Origin: Mesostigma viride
Taxonomy: Eukaryota; Streptophyta; Mesostigmatophyceae; Mesostigmatales; Mesostigmataceae
Length of the DNA: 64,000 bases
Assembly (NCBI GenBank): GCA_009746045.1
Contig: RPFO01001362.1
Location: forward strand, 34,706 to 98,705
Direction: 5' to 3'
The notes below the pieces were generated by a model. It did no database searches. It had not been told where the DNA came from and saw only the letters and a list, made by a program, of their open reading frames with translations. Of the stretch, positions 49,206-57,014 are shown in pieces. How positions within the stretch are numbered: the first letter of the stretch is position 1; each line of letters begins with the position of its first letter. Both the position numbers and the translations under genes were made by a program.

Positions 49206-49806
49206 TGTCAGGGTTTTAGTATAAACCCTGCATGTGCCCGTTTGCCAGCCTATGTTATGTTGTGGCCAATCTTCTGTATTTTCTGGCCAAGGATATTATT
49301 AGGGCTGAGTAGGGCTTGCCGTGTTCTTTCCGGCGGTACTTTTCTTATGACGGACAGTTGAGTATGCACAAAGATATTAGGTGCCGAAGTTAGGATTAAT
49401 TCGGCTCTACCTTGTGGTTGCATGGTACGACTTGTAGGGCGTGAGTATCTCGTGCCATTTGGCGGTGGCTAACTCCTAGCGCCGCGCAATAGTGGGGTCG
49501 AATATTGGTGCCGAATATTCGCATCATTGCCGAGTGGATTTTGTGTGCCAGTTGTTCAAGTCGAGACACTTTATGTGTTAAGTTAACGTAGGGATAATGT
49601 GTGCAGCCGACATTGGACATTGTTTAAGAGGTCGGCGTGCACCTTTTCACGTTACCTGATGGTGGGCCAGTTGCCTTGTGGCTTGGCAATGGACACCGGT
49701 CACGGTCCTTAAATTCTATATATGCGTCTTTTATTGTATTAATGAAATGAGTTGTGCCGCAACATTTGAGCTCATTCGTTGACGCATTATTATAGGATTT
49801 TTGACA
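49206..49806 (+). repeat. 3' LTR (601 bp)
   Basis: Same length and ends as the 5' LTR; a single difference was seen (G at 49532). Directly followed by the second GAACA target duplication. Confidence 0.95.
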
Positions 49807-50793
49807 GAACACCTGCATGCAGGCGGATTGCACCTTGTGTTTCGATTTGGACGAGGGTTCGTCGTACACCCTCGACCGGTTGCTCTTGAGGAACTGCTGG
49901 AGATACGCGGACCTGACCGCGTGCCTGCGCACGACCGCTGCAGTGCACGCTCCCTGCTGGGTGCCGGAAACACTGCTCTGGCCCACGGCGTGCCCCTTGT
50001 TGTTGTAAAACCCGATCGCGGCGTCTCCACCGCTGGACGCCTTCGCCTCCTCGGTGCTCTCGGCGCCTACCATTCCGCGCAAGGAGGCCTCCAAGGTTCC
50101 GTCCATGGCGGCCACGGCGTTCCACACGCGCGCGGGAGTCAACGCGACTCTCGAAACCAGTGGCAGGTGATCGAGGATCGTCTGCTCCTTGGTCCGCGTG
50201 CACAACATCGTGACCAGCAGGTGCAGGATTTCGACGAGACAAGTGGCGTCACATGGGTGGGGGTCGGTGACTGCGCTTTTCCCTATCTCTCTCCACGGGA
50301 TGGTGGAGAATATGTCCTGCGCGCAGTTGAGCTTTATGGCGCTCGCTCTCTGCTCCGGTGTGAACGAGGAGCCGACCAGGAGGCTAAGGGATTCCCTGGA
50401 CATGTCCGCCACCGAGTGGAAGGGTTGGTTGACGATATCGGAGGCGGCGATGGCTAGCCTCGTCTTGGAGTCGGCGTGCCGCGCCAGTTCTGCCATGCAC
50501 AGGACCCGCGTCACGTTCTCGATCATCTCATCCGATATGAGCGCGCACAGGTCCGCCTTTGTGGCGGTTTCAAGGGACCTGGCAGGGATGTCGTGCTGTA
50601 AAAGGGATGCCAGCTGGACAGCTTGCCCCCTTGTCAGACTGGTCGACACGCCCTTGGCGCATTCGGCGCGCTGTTTGCTGAGTGATTCGTGCCCGCACGC
50701 GCGTTTATCGTTGCAAAATGATTGCAAGTACGCTCCTACACGCGTGCAAGGTGGTGCTTCTCTGGCCGCCCTCACAGCGTCCTCTGTGTCCAT
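49807..50793 (-). pseudogene. 5' part of the gene interrupted by the LTR element
   Basis: 329 codons from ATG 50793 (MDTEDAVRAAREAP); an alternative ATG at 50826 overlaps the start of the divergent gene. The open frame runs on beyond 49807 into the LTR, but the native sequence ends at ...ACMQVF. The protein is alpha-helical, Cys-containing (SFCNDKRACGHES), with a central region LPLVSRVALTPARVWNAVAAM and a Gly/Gln/Ser-rich stretch; no known family. With the 3' part it would give 409 codons. The virus probably makes at most a truncated protein with LTR-coded residues. Confidence 0.85.
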
Positions 50794-50824
50794 CGCGGTA
50801 TACTCTAAGGATCGGTAAATTTTC

Positions 50825-51112
50825 ATGGAGATACTGGTCGTGCCGTGTGACAGTCTGGACGCGAGCCGCGGTGTTGTCCCGCTGAAGGACATGTCGCGAC
50901 TGCGCGTGGGAGTGACGGGCACGGAGAGGGCGATCGCCACCGTGCACTGTCGCTGCGGTGCGGTGGCTGAGTTCGACCCCGACGCGGAGAAGAAGGGGCA
51001 GCCTATCAACGTGCTGGCTACGTTTGCGTTTCGCCGGCCTATCTACGGAGACGTGCTCGTCAGTTGCATTGACGGGGCGTATGAAAGGGACCACATTGTT
51101 TGGTACGAGTAG
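50825..51112 (+). CDS. Hypothetical protein, 95 aa
   Basis: ATG 50825. Compact beta-rich protein (MEILVVPCDSLDASRG; RLRVGVTGTERAIATVHC) with a CRCG pair. It is divergent from the interrupted gene with only 31 bp between starts. Tail to tail with the VLTF2-like gene (2-bp gap). No family recognised. Confidence 0.65.
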   Translation: MEILVVPCDSLDASRGVVPLKDMSRLRVGVTGTERAIATVHCRCGAVAEFDPDAEKKGQPINVLATFAFRRPIYGDVLVSCIDGAYERDHIVWYE

Positions 51113-51114
51113 AA

Positions 51115-51861
51115 TTACTTCTGATTGGATTTGGCTTTAATATTTACAAACTTGTCGAGGGAGCACCCCTTGCTCACCATGGGCTTTGCGCGCTTGAGCG
51201 ACAACACGCCCTCCTGTCTGGTCCTCTTGCGGTTATCTAATTCGGTCGCCTTCCTGGACGCCTTTTCGTCCGTCACCGCGCTGTTCTTGACGGAGGCGGA
51301 TTGCGTAAGGGCGTATCGTTGTTTGCTGATGGCGTTTGCGCAATCCACCTGCTGGATTACCTCCATGGGGTACGGCGGCTCCCTCGTCATGTGTATGTGG
51401 GTGTGCGAGGCAGCTCTGAACTGGTCTATGTCCATGTACCCGCCGAACATTTTGAGACACGCTCGCGCAGGGGCCGTCACCACGCCCGGGAACGGGACCC
51501 CTTTGTGCGACTTGTACCACAGCCGCTGCGTCATCAGGAACAGGTGGCTGTTGGTCAGTTCCCTGGACACGCCTCCCTCTCTGGAGTTGTACGCCTTTGC
51601 GCAGTTGAAGGAGCAGAAGCACCCCTTCACGAGGAACCCCTTTCCGTCCTTGTACGCAACCGGCAGAGGGCAGGGGATGTTGGTGAAAGTGTGACAACAC
51701 CACCAGCAAGCCACGTTCGTTGACAACGGCCACTTCTTGTCAGCCAACAGATTCAGCAGTGCCGTGCCCTTGTAAACTATCGGCGCGGTGGGCGCCTTGA
51801 TTTCCAGGTCTGTATCACTGTACACGGAGTGGACGTCGTCGTCGGCGCCCGCGTCGTCCAT
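51115..51861 (-). CDS. VLTF2: Poxvirus A1L-type late transcription factor 2-like (VLTF2) with MYM zinc finger
   Basis: 248 residues from ATG 51861. The conserved block at about residues 50-90 is CWWCCHTF, PLPVAYKDGKGF, then GCFCSFNCAKAYN, an FCS/MYM-type finger. It is followed by TAPARACLKMFGGYMDIDQFR, which is characteristic of NCLDV VLTF2 proteins. With VLTF3 it would activate late genes. The C terminus is basic (RKRTRQ, SLKRAKP). The start codon shares one base with the stop of the upstream gene. Confidence 0.88.
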   Translation of the reverse strand: MDDAGADDDVHSVYSDTDLEIKAPTAPIVYKGTALLNLLADKKWPLSTNVACWWCCHTFTNIPCPLPVAYKDGKGFLVKGCFCSFNCAKAYNSREGGVSRELTNSHLFLMTQRLWYKSHKGVPFPGVVTAPARACLKMFGGYMDIDQFRAASHTHIHMTREPPYPMEVIQQVDCANAISKQRYALTQSASVKNSAVTDEKASRKATELDNRKRTRQEGVLSLKRAKPMVSKGCSLDKFVNIKAKSNQK

Positions 51862-52616
51862 TATTGTCCCGATGGGATCAGCTTGTCCTGTCGCACTCCG
51901 CTGTTGAGGATGCACCCCTTTGTAGACGGGTGAAACACGAGCGAGCGGCCGTCCCCGCTGATAACCCTCAGGAACCTAGCGTGGGGGGACTCCTCGACGC
52001 TCACTCCCTGTGTGCGCAGGTACTGGACGATGCACCACACGTATTGGCGAATGCCCGCCGCAGCGTAGAAGTCCCTCTCTGGCCCCAGCAGCCACGTTAT
52101 GATGTCCGTGACGTCCGCGTTGTCCTCGGACGAAAACCAGGATCCGAACGACGCGGACAGGACGGAGAGTTTTGTGACCGCGCGGTTCTCGCTCGAGTCT
52201 GCTATCGGTTTAGTAGGCGGGAACGTGACGGGCGTCGAGTCGGCCAGCGAGTACGTGACGACAAACTCCTCGCCGCGGTGCGCGTACGTGACGGCGAGGG
52301 AGATGGGCCCCCCTTCGGCCTCGGTGATGATGTCAAGGTTCATCGACTGTGCCAACTCGTTCCCCGGCGTGCACACGGCGCCTCCTCCCTTCTCTAGCAG
52401 CTCGCAGAATTTGGACGTGACGTGGACCCAGTTCTTGTCGCTGCACGCCACCACTTCGTCCACTTCGTACTCCTGATCGTCGCACTCCAGCTCCGTGGTC
52501 ACGATCCGGTTGAACCTGCGAAACGCTAACCGGACGGTGCCGATGAGGAAGAGGAGGTACCACGCGATGGTCTGCAGCACGCACCTGAAGGCGACGACGA
52601 TAGTGGGTGCCGTCAT
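51861..52616 (-). CDS. Hypothetical membrane-anchored protein, 251 aa
   Basis: An N-terminal hydrophobic segment at about residues 5-30 (IVVAFRCVLQTIAWYLLFLIGTV) followed by basic residues FRRFNR suggests a signal anchor. The remaining 220 residues are soluble alpha/beta with three or four Cys. No enzyme motif. It overlaps both neighbours by a few bases (51861 and 52613-52616), forming a compact three-gene minus-strand unit with VLTF2 and the 80-aa protein. Confidence 0.68.
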   Translation of the reverse strand: MTAPTIVVAFRCVLQTIAWYLLFLIGTVRLAFRRFNRIVTTELECDDQEYEVDEVVACSDKNWVHVTSKFCELLEKGGGAVCTPGNELAQSMNLDIITEAEGGPISLAVTYAHRGEEFVVTYSLADSTPVTFPPTKPIADSSENRAVTKLSVLSASFGSWFSSEDNADVTDIITWLLGPERDFYAAAGIRQYVWCIVQYLRTQGVSVEESPHARFLRVISGDGRSLVFHPSTKGCILNSGVRQDKLIPSGQ

Positions 52617-52855
52617 CCCTGCGCGTCCGTTGTATTATTGTTGAGAGCAATTTTAAGCTCAACAGAACGCACCTTGGCGCTGTCCGTTATGAAAGTCCCC
52701 TCCACGTATTGTCTATACTTCTCAGACAACGCCGCGCCTTTTTCGTCAAGCTTGTTTATCGACGAAGGTTTCAATGCGAGAGGCTCGGTCAGCGTCTTCG
52801 TGGTTGCTGTCACACTTGAGTCGGATAACATGTCATCATACCACCCCCCGGCCAT
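52613..52855 (-). CDS. Hypothetical protein, 80 aa
   Basis: ATG 52855 (MAGGWYDDML). Ser/Thr-rich N terminus, then a helical KLDEKGAALSEKYRQYVEG segment and a beta-like end. No membrane segment. It overlaps the next gene by 4 bp (ATGA-type junction), which supports translation as a unit. Confidence 0.6.
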   Translation of the reverse strand: MAGGWYDDMLSDSSVTATTKTLTEPLALKPSSINKLDEKGAALSEKYRQYVEGTFITDSAKVRSVELKIALNNNTTDAQG

Positions 52856-53064
52856 GTGCGATAGTCACCTACGAGTACCACAAGACAAATGTTTCCTGCG
52901 TGGAACGCGTCGACGAGTACGTGATGCTGTACGCTGTACGCCCCGAACAAGAGGAGCCCCCAAGCCCTTCGTACACTTTGGCAGAGTGCACCCGCTCGAC
53001 CGTTAGTGCGGGACCCGGTCAGCCCTCGCGTGTCGTCGCGCAGGTACCTCAACGGGGTACTTAA
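52853..53064 (+). CDS. Possible small protein, about 70 aa, start uncertain
   Basis: The frame reading IVTYEYHKTNVSCVERVDEY has good composition but no in-frame ATG near its beginning. The ATG at 52853 is out of frame by one base, consistent with a consensus error. It may also shift frame near 53030 and end at 53135. Divergent from the 80-aa gene. Low certainty. Confidence 0.4.
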
Positions 53065-53102
53065 CAAAATCGCACGTATCTCTAACGAAGCGGAAGGCGA
53101 GC

Positions 53103-54256
53103 ATGAAGAGCACTCAGCGTGCCATCGTTTATTTTGACAACAACAGCACGACCAAGCCCCACAAGCAGGTCGCGGACACCATGGGTAAGACCGTTCTGTC
53201 GCTGTACGGCAACGCATCCAGCAGCCACGTGCCAGGCAAAGAGTCCCACGATGTGATAGAGAAGGCGCGTGCCGCCGTGGCCAAGGGGGTGGGGGCGGAC
53301 GCGGAGGATGTGGTGTTCACGGGCGGGGCCACGGAGTCCAACAACCTGATCCTTCACAGCGTCCTGGAGCGCGCGCATTGGAAGGGGGTGGTGCTGACCA
53401 CCAAGATCGAGCACCCCAGCATCATCCAGCCGCTCCTGCACATCCGCAAGGTCAGCAGGGGCGCGGTGAAGGTGGTGCAGCTGCCGGTGGACCACGAGGG
53501 GTTTCTGAATATGGACAGCCTCGAGGAGGCCGTGCGCAAGTGGAGGGGGCGGATCAAACTGTGCGCCATCATATACGCCAACAACGAGATCGGCACGATC
53601 CAGAACTTCGCCGCCATCCGCCGCGCTGTCGGCAAGGATGTGCACATCCACGCGGACACGACGCAGGTGGCGGGCAAGGCTCCCATCGAGGGCGTGCGGT
53701 ACATGGACAGCTTCACCGTGTCCGGTCACAAGATGCACGGTGTCAAGGGCATCGGCGCGCTCGTGGTGAGGGGGGGATAGGCGACGTGAAGCCCATGATG
53801 TTCGGCGGGGGGCAGGAGCACGGGGTGCGGCCGGGGACGGAGAGCCCCCCTCTTATTGCCAGTTTGGCGCAGGCGGTCAGCATGAACATGTCGCGGAAGG
53901 GGCGCAGGGATTGGAAGCGGGTGGTGGCGCTGACGCAGGAGACCAGGGAGAGATTGGAGCTCCTGGGCGCCGTGTTCAACGGGCCGAGCGACCCGCGTCA
54001 CAGGATGGGCAACCTGATTAGCTTTGCCATACCGGGGACAGACGGCAGGAGCCTGGTAAAGCACCTGTCCAAGCACGGCATCTGCGCCAACGTGGGCAGC
54101 GCTTGCTCCAAGGCGAAGAGGAGCCGCGTGCTGCAGTCCATAGGCGTGCCCGAGGAGATAGAAAAGGGCACGGTCAGGATAGGCTTGAGCGTGTACACCA
54201 CGCGCAAGGATGTGGATTACTTGTTGCAATGTTTGAGAGGTTTGTTAAAATCTTGA
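53103..54256 (+). CDS. NifS/IscS-like cysteine desulfurase (frameshift at G7)
   Basis: About 385 residues. N-terminal YFDNNSTTKPH; ATESNN; KIEHPSI; YANNEIGTIQ; HADTTQVAGK; PLP-binding SGHKMHG with K210; then GGGQEHGVRPGTES, and the catalytic loop NVGSACSKAK with Cys near residue 335. The enzyme uses PLP to release sulfur from cysteine for Fe-S clusters or thiolated tRNA. The frame breaks at the G run 53770-53776, inside the conserved GIG...VKPMMFGGG region; one more G rejoins it. Every active-site residue is present, so a functional enzyme is likely. A viral role in supplying Fe-S clusters, for example to the Rieske enzyme at 2339, is speculative. Confidence 0.95.
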
Positions 54257-54259
54257 AAT

Positions 54260-54796
54260 ATGAATGAATACATGTGCATCATATGCGACGTTGGTGCCGT
54301 GCACTACGGCGCGGGCACCGAGCTGTGCCGACCCTGCAAAGACAGGCTAGACCACGTGACGTGCGCGGGGCACTTGAGGTATTTCATAGACGCGTGCGAG
54401 ATGTGCGGACTGCACCCTCACGCGGCAGCGGACATGATGCGTGACTATTTGTCTCGCTGGTGTCGCCACGCGGGCGATCTCGTGCAATTCACGGGCGCCG
54501 TCGTGTACTGCGACAACGCGCAGGCCGTGAGCGCGATACTGAACGAGTACAGCCAGAGGAGGCGGTACGACGACGTTGTGGGGCACATCCCGTTTGCGCG
54601 CGTGCTGTTCCGCGCCGGCTGCGTCTTCAAGAGGGCATCACTGAATCGCGCGCTGGGGGAAATGCTTGCCATGCCCCGCCCCGCACCGCCGACGCTGGCC
54701 TTGCGCTGTTATTGGGGGCTGTCCACACGGGACATGGCGGCGTTAAGGGAGGCGGGGGTGTACGCGGCGGGCGTGGTCAGCCAAAGAACTTTCTGA
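54260..54796 (+). CDS. Cys-rich zinc-binding hypothetical protein, 178 aa
   Basis: Begins 3 bp after the desulfurase stop. The N-terminal part has CIIC, CRPC, HVTC, CEMC: four Cys-x2-Cys or His-x2-Cys pairs in 50 residues, consistent with a RING-like or treble-clef double zinc site. The remainder is helical. It overlaps the minus-strand 54777-55307 gene by 20 bp, tail to tail. Function unknown; an E3-like role was considered but the spacing is not diagnostic. Confidence 0.68.
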   Translation: MNEYMCIICDVGAVHYGAGTELCRPCKDRLDHVTCAGHLRYFIDACEMCGLHPHAAADMMRDYLSRWCRHAGDLVQFTGAVVYCDNAQAVSAILNEYSQRRRYDDVVGHIPFARVLFRAGCVFKRASLNRALGEMLAMPRPAPPTLALRCYWGLSTRDMAALREAGVYAAGVVSQRTF

Positions 54797-55307
54797 TGTC
54801 GTGCGTGTTCAGTTTCCGCATCTCCTTGCGCCTCTTCTCTTCCAGCGCGGCCTCCTTCGCCTCCTCCTGCCGCCGCCTCTTCCGGTTGAGGCATTCCTCC
54901 ATGATTATCCTCTTTTGGCGATGGTACTCCTCCTCGGCCGCCTTGCTCGCCTCTCTCTCCGCCTTCTTGCTCATCCACGCGTCAAACGCCCGGTCCTGTA
55001 TCCGGAAGAGGTCGTCCATGTCCACGCCCAGCTCGGGTGGCACGCGCTCCTTCACCCTCTCCCTCGTGGCCATCACGAGTCCCTCCATGGCCGTCCCGTG
55101 GAAATGCTGTCTCAAAGTCAGGTACCTCCTCTTTATGTCCATCGGCTCCGGTGGCGGGTGCTTCATGATGCACCGGATGCGTTTGAAGCGGTCGTAGCAC
55201 CCCTCCGCGATGTCCAGGCATCCTTCCATGAGACACTCCATCAGCTGGGGGCGGTCACCCTCACTCACGGCGCCCGCCTGCTCCATCGCGGACTCGGCGC
55301 TGCCCAT
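54777..55307 (-). CDS. Helical protein ending in a DIRKFFG PCNA-binding-type motif
   Basis: 176 residues. Residues 105-165 form a highly charged helix (EEEYHRQKRIIMEECLNRKR). The protein ends NTHDIRKFFG. The DIRKFF motif is the core of the PCNA-interacting peptide known from the large subunit of replication factor C, where it also lies at a terminus. The first PIP Gln is replaced by Thr or Asn. With a viral PCNA in the same genome, I infer a replication or repair accessory factor. No enzyme motif seen. Confidence 0.7.
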   Translation of the reverse strand: MGSAESAMEQAGAVSEGDRPQLMECLMEGCLDIAEGCYDRFKRIRCIMKHPPPEPMDIKRRYLTLRQHFHGTAMEGLVMATRERVKERVPPELGVDMDDLFRIQDRAFDAWMSKKAEREASKAAEEEYHRQKRIIMEECLNRKRRRQEEAKEAALEEKRRKEMRKLNTHDIRKFFG

Positions 55308-55345
55308 GTCGGATAAATAATATTAGATGCTGTGATTATACAGAG

Positions 55346-56202
55346 ATGTCGGTGGCGCCAAACAGTCGGTATTGCAGGTGGCTCGCCAACGATCCGGACA
55401 GTCGCTGTCTGTGGAGCAAGTCCGGATGCGGACGGGACAGCCCGTGGGTGGAGTTCCTGATCCTGCACGGCGCGAACGGGACGAACGAGCTGCGAGGGAA
55501 GAGTGCCGCCGCTAAGCGCAAGCTGTACACAAAGTACAAGGCAAAGTTGGAACGCTGCAAGGACGTGCGAGCGAGAGGGGCGCATTTTGACAGAGAGATC
55601 CGACCGGATATCTGCTCGTGGATCGCTGACGTGGAGGCGCCGACGCACCCGTCCGACTGGAGGTGGAGAAATGTGTTAGCGGAGATACGCAAGAAGAAGA
55701 TCCTTGACAACAACTTCGACCCAACCCGCATGACGCCCGATACGCTTTACACGGTGGCGCAGGTGATGAACACCCACCTCTACGCCGGTTCCATCGACAT
55801 GGACGACGTCGACTTTACAGTAGAACACAAACGAGATGAGGAAGTTCGCGGTACGGCCATGGCGAGCAAGGTCGAGCATAAGGAGATCGTATATTACGCC
55901 CCCGCGTTCTTCGAAACCAGCATGTACTTTAAGCACGGGTACGTGGTGAGGGTGGACGACGTGGTCACCACCAACCTGCTCGAATTTTTGGTCCACACTT
56001 TGGCGCACGAGATGATGCATTTGGTCAGCGATCATTTGTGCAGCGGGCTAGGCGAAGGTGTTGAGGCGGAAAATGCCGGGGGCATCACGACACATTCTTG
56101 GCATTGAACAAACGCTTTCACGGCCACTCGGACAAGATGTATTGTTACTCGTCCCACGCGGTTCCGTCGACCGACACAGGGAGACCTACAAGAGGAACTT
56201 GA
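55346..56202 (+). CDS. SprT-like zinc metalloprotease (frameshift at G5)
   Basis: About 285 residues. The catalytic HExxH is in LAHEMMHLVS near residue 220. After a frame break at G5 56078-56082, the shifted frame supplies GGHHDTFLALNKRFHGH with the expected third His, as in SprT/Spartan proteins. It then stops at 56202. Spartan-type proteases digest proteins crosslinked to DNA. The N-terminal 130 residues are basic and Cys-containing and could bind nucleic acid. Identification rests on the two motifs and their spacing. Viral SprT-like proteins occur in several NCLDVs. Confidence 0.8.
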
Positions 56203-56219
56203 AAATTCATGGCGAGTCG

Positions 56220-56603
56220 ATGCGGTTTTGTACCGAAAACTTGACCCGAATCGCGAAGGACGTCACCACGGTAATTCGTCGAGCGCGCAAGTGGAGCGAG
56301 TTGCTACAACAGAGAGGGGGGGAGGTAACGGAGGCGGAGAGGAAGGATCACCGCCGAGCCCAAAAGTTCAAGAAGAATGTGATCGCGGACGTGCGCGAGT
56401 CCTTCAAATATAGAACGAATCTACTGAAAACGATGCAATTTTACCTGAAATCCTCGAGGCATCACTACGGCAGTGATCCAGAGATTTTGGACTTGCGGAG
56501 ACAATTAAGCCTTTTAACCAACAGGTTAGCGAACCAGATAGAGGAGTTGCGGGGGTTGGCGAACATGTTGGCCGCGTCAGCGGTCGTAAAAGAGGAGACC
56601 TAG
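56220..56603 (+). CDS. Basic helical hypothetical protein, 127 aa
   Basis: ATG 56220, 17 bp after the protease stop; codons upstream in the same frame overlap the protease and are not counted. All-helical composition (TRIAKDVTTVIRRARKWSELL, DLRRQLSLLTNRLANQIEEL) with coiled-coil character and pI clearly basic. No motif. May be a small DNA-associated or virion protein. Confidence 0.6.
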   Translation: MRFCTENLTRIAKDVTTVIRRARKWSELLQQRGGEVTEAERKDHRRAQKFKKNVIADVRESFKYRTNLLKTMQFYLKSSRHHYGSDPEILDLRRQLSLLTNRLANQIEELRGLANMLAASAVVKEET

Positions 56604-56657
56604 ACCACCCCCTGATTTTTATCTGTCACCTCTATTATGAACGCAAGGTGGGGCCGC

Positions 56658-57014
56658 TCAGCAAGCCAGAGGTGGCCCCCCTGAGCACCTATGCCCCCCG
56701 GCACCCCTGCCCGGGTTGTGGGGGGGGGGTCGAGCCCATCGCCACATCTCAGGCAGCCGCGACCCCCTGAGGTTGCAGAGTATGAGCAGGGCGTCCAGAC
56801 TCATGCGTTCGTACCAGCACCCGCATTCATCCATGGCCTCCTCACCGCATTCTCGGCACGCGATGTGCGGCGGGTACACCTCAAGCCCCTCTTGGTACAA
56901 GTAATGCACGTACAAGTGCACGAGCTCGCCCTCGCGGGAGTTCCACGCCTCCTCGAGATCCACTTTGCCGCCGCAACGGTAACACGTCAGCATCTGGTCT
57001 AAACGGATAGACAT
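56658..57014 (-). CDS. Zinc-ribbon hypothetical protein, C terminus uncertain
   Basis: ATG 57014. CYRCGGKV at the N terminus and CRECGEEAMDECGCW further on give a Cys4-type zinc site. The first 85 residues are well formed; the rest enters a C run near 56720 and turns into low-complexity Pro/Gly, so the true end may lie in another frame near 56697. A short RNA-polymerase-subunit-like ribbon (RPB10 type) was considered but the spacing does not fit. Confidence 0.55.
   Translation of the reverse strand: MSIRLDQMLTCYRCGGKVDLEEAWNSREGELVHLYVHYLYQEGLEVYPPHIACRECGEEAMDECGCWYERMSLDALLILCNLRGSRLPEMWRWARPPPHNPGRGAGGHRCSGGPPLAC

Larger units (their letters stand above)
47192..49806 (+). mobile_element. 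Non-autonomous LTR retrotransposon (2,615 bp) inserted in a viral gene
   Basis: Two direct repeats of 601 bp bound an internal region of 1,413 bp. The repeats start TGTCA and end TGACA, the usual TG...CA form with short inverted ends. Immediately after the left repeat is TGGTATCGGGAG, whose first seven bases match the primer-binding site complementary to the 3' end of initiator tRNA-Met; immediately before the right repeat is the purine tract AAGGGGGG. The element is flanked by a 5-bp target duplication GAACA (47187-47191 and 49807-49811). The interior has no reverse transcriptase, integrase or gag-like frame, so it would depend on enzymes from another element, most likely one in the host genome. 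It lies antisense to the interrupted gene. Confidence 0.95.
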
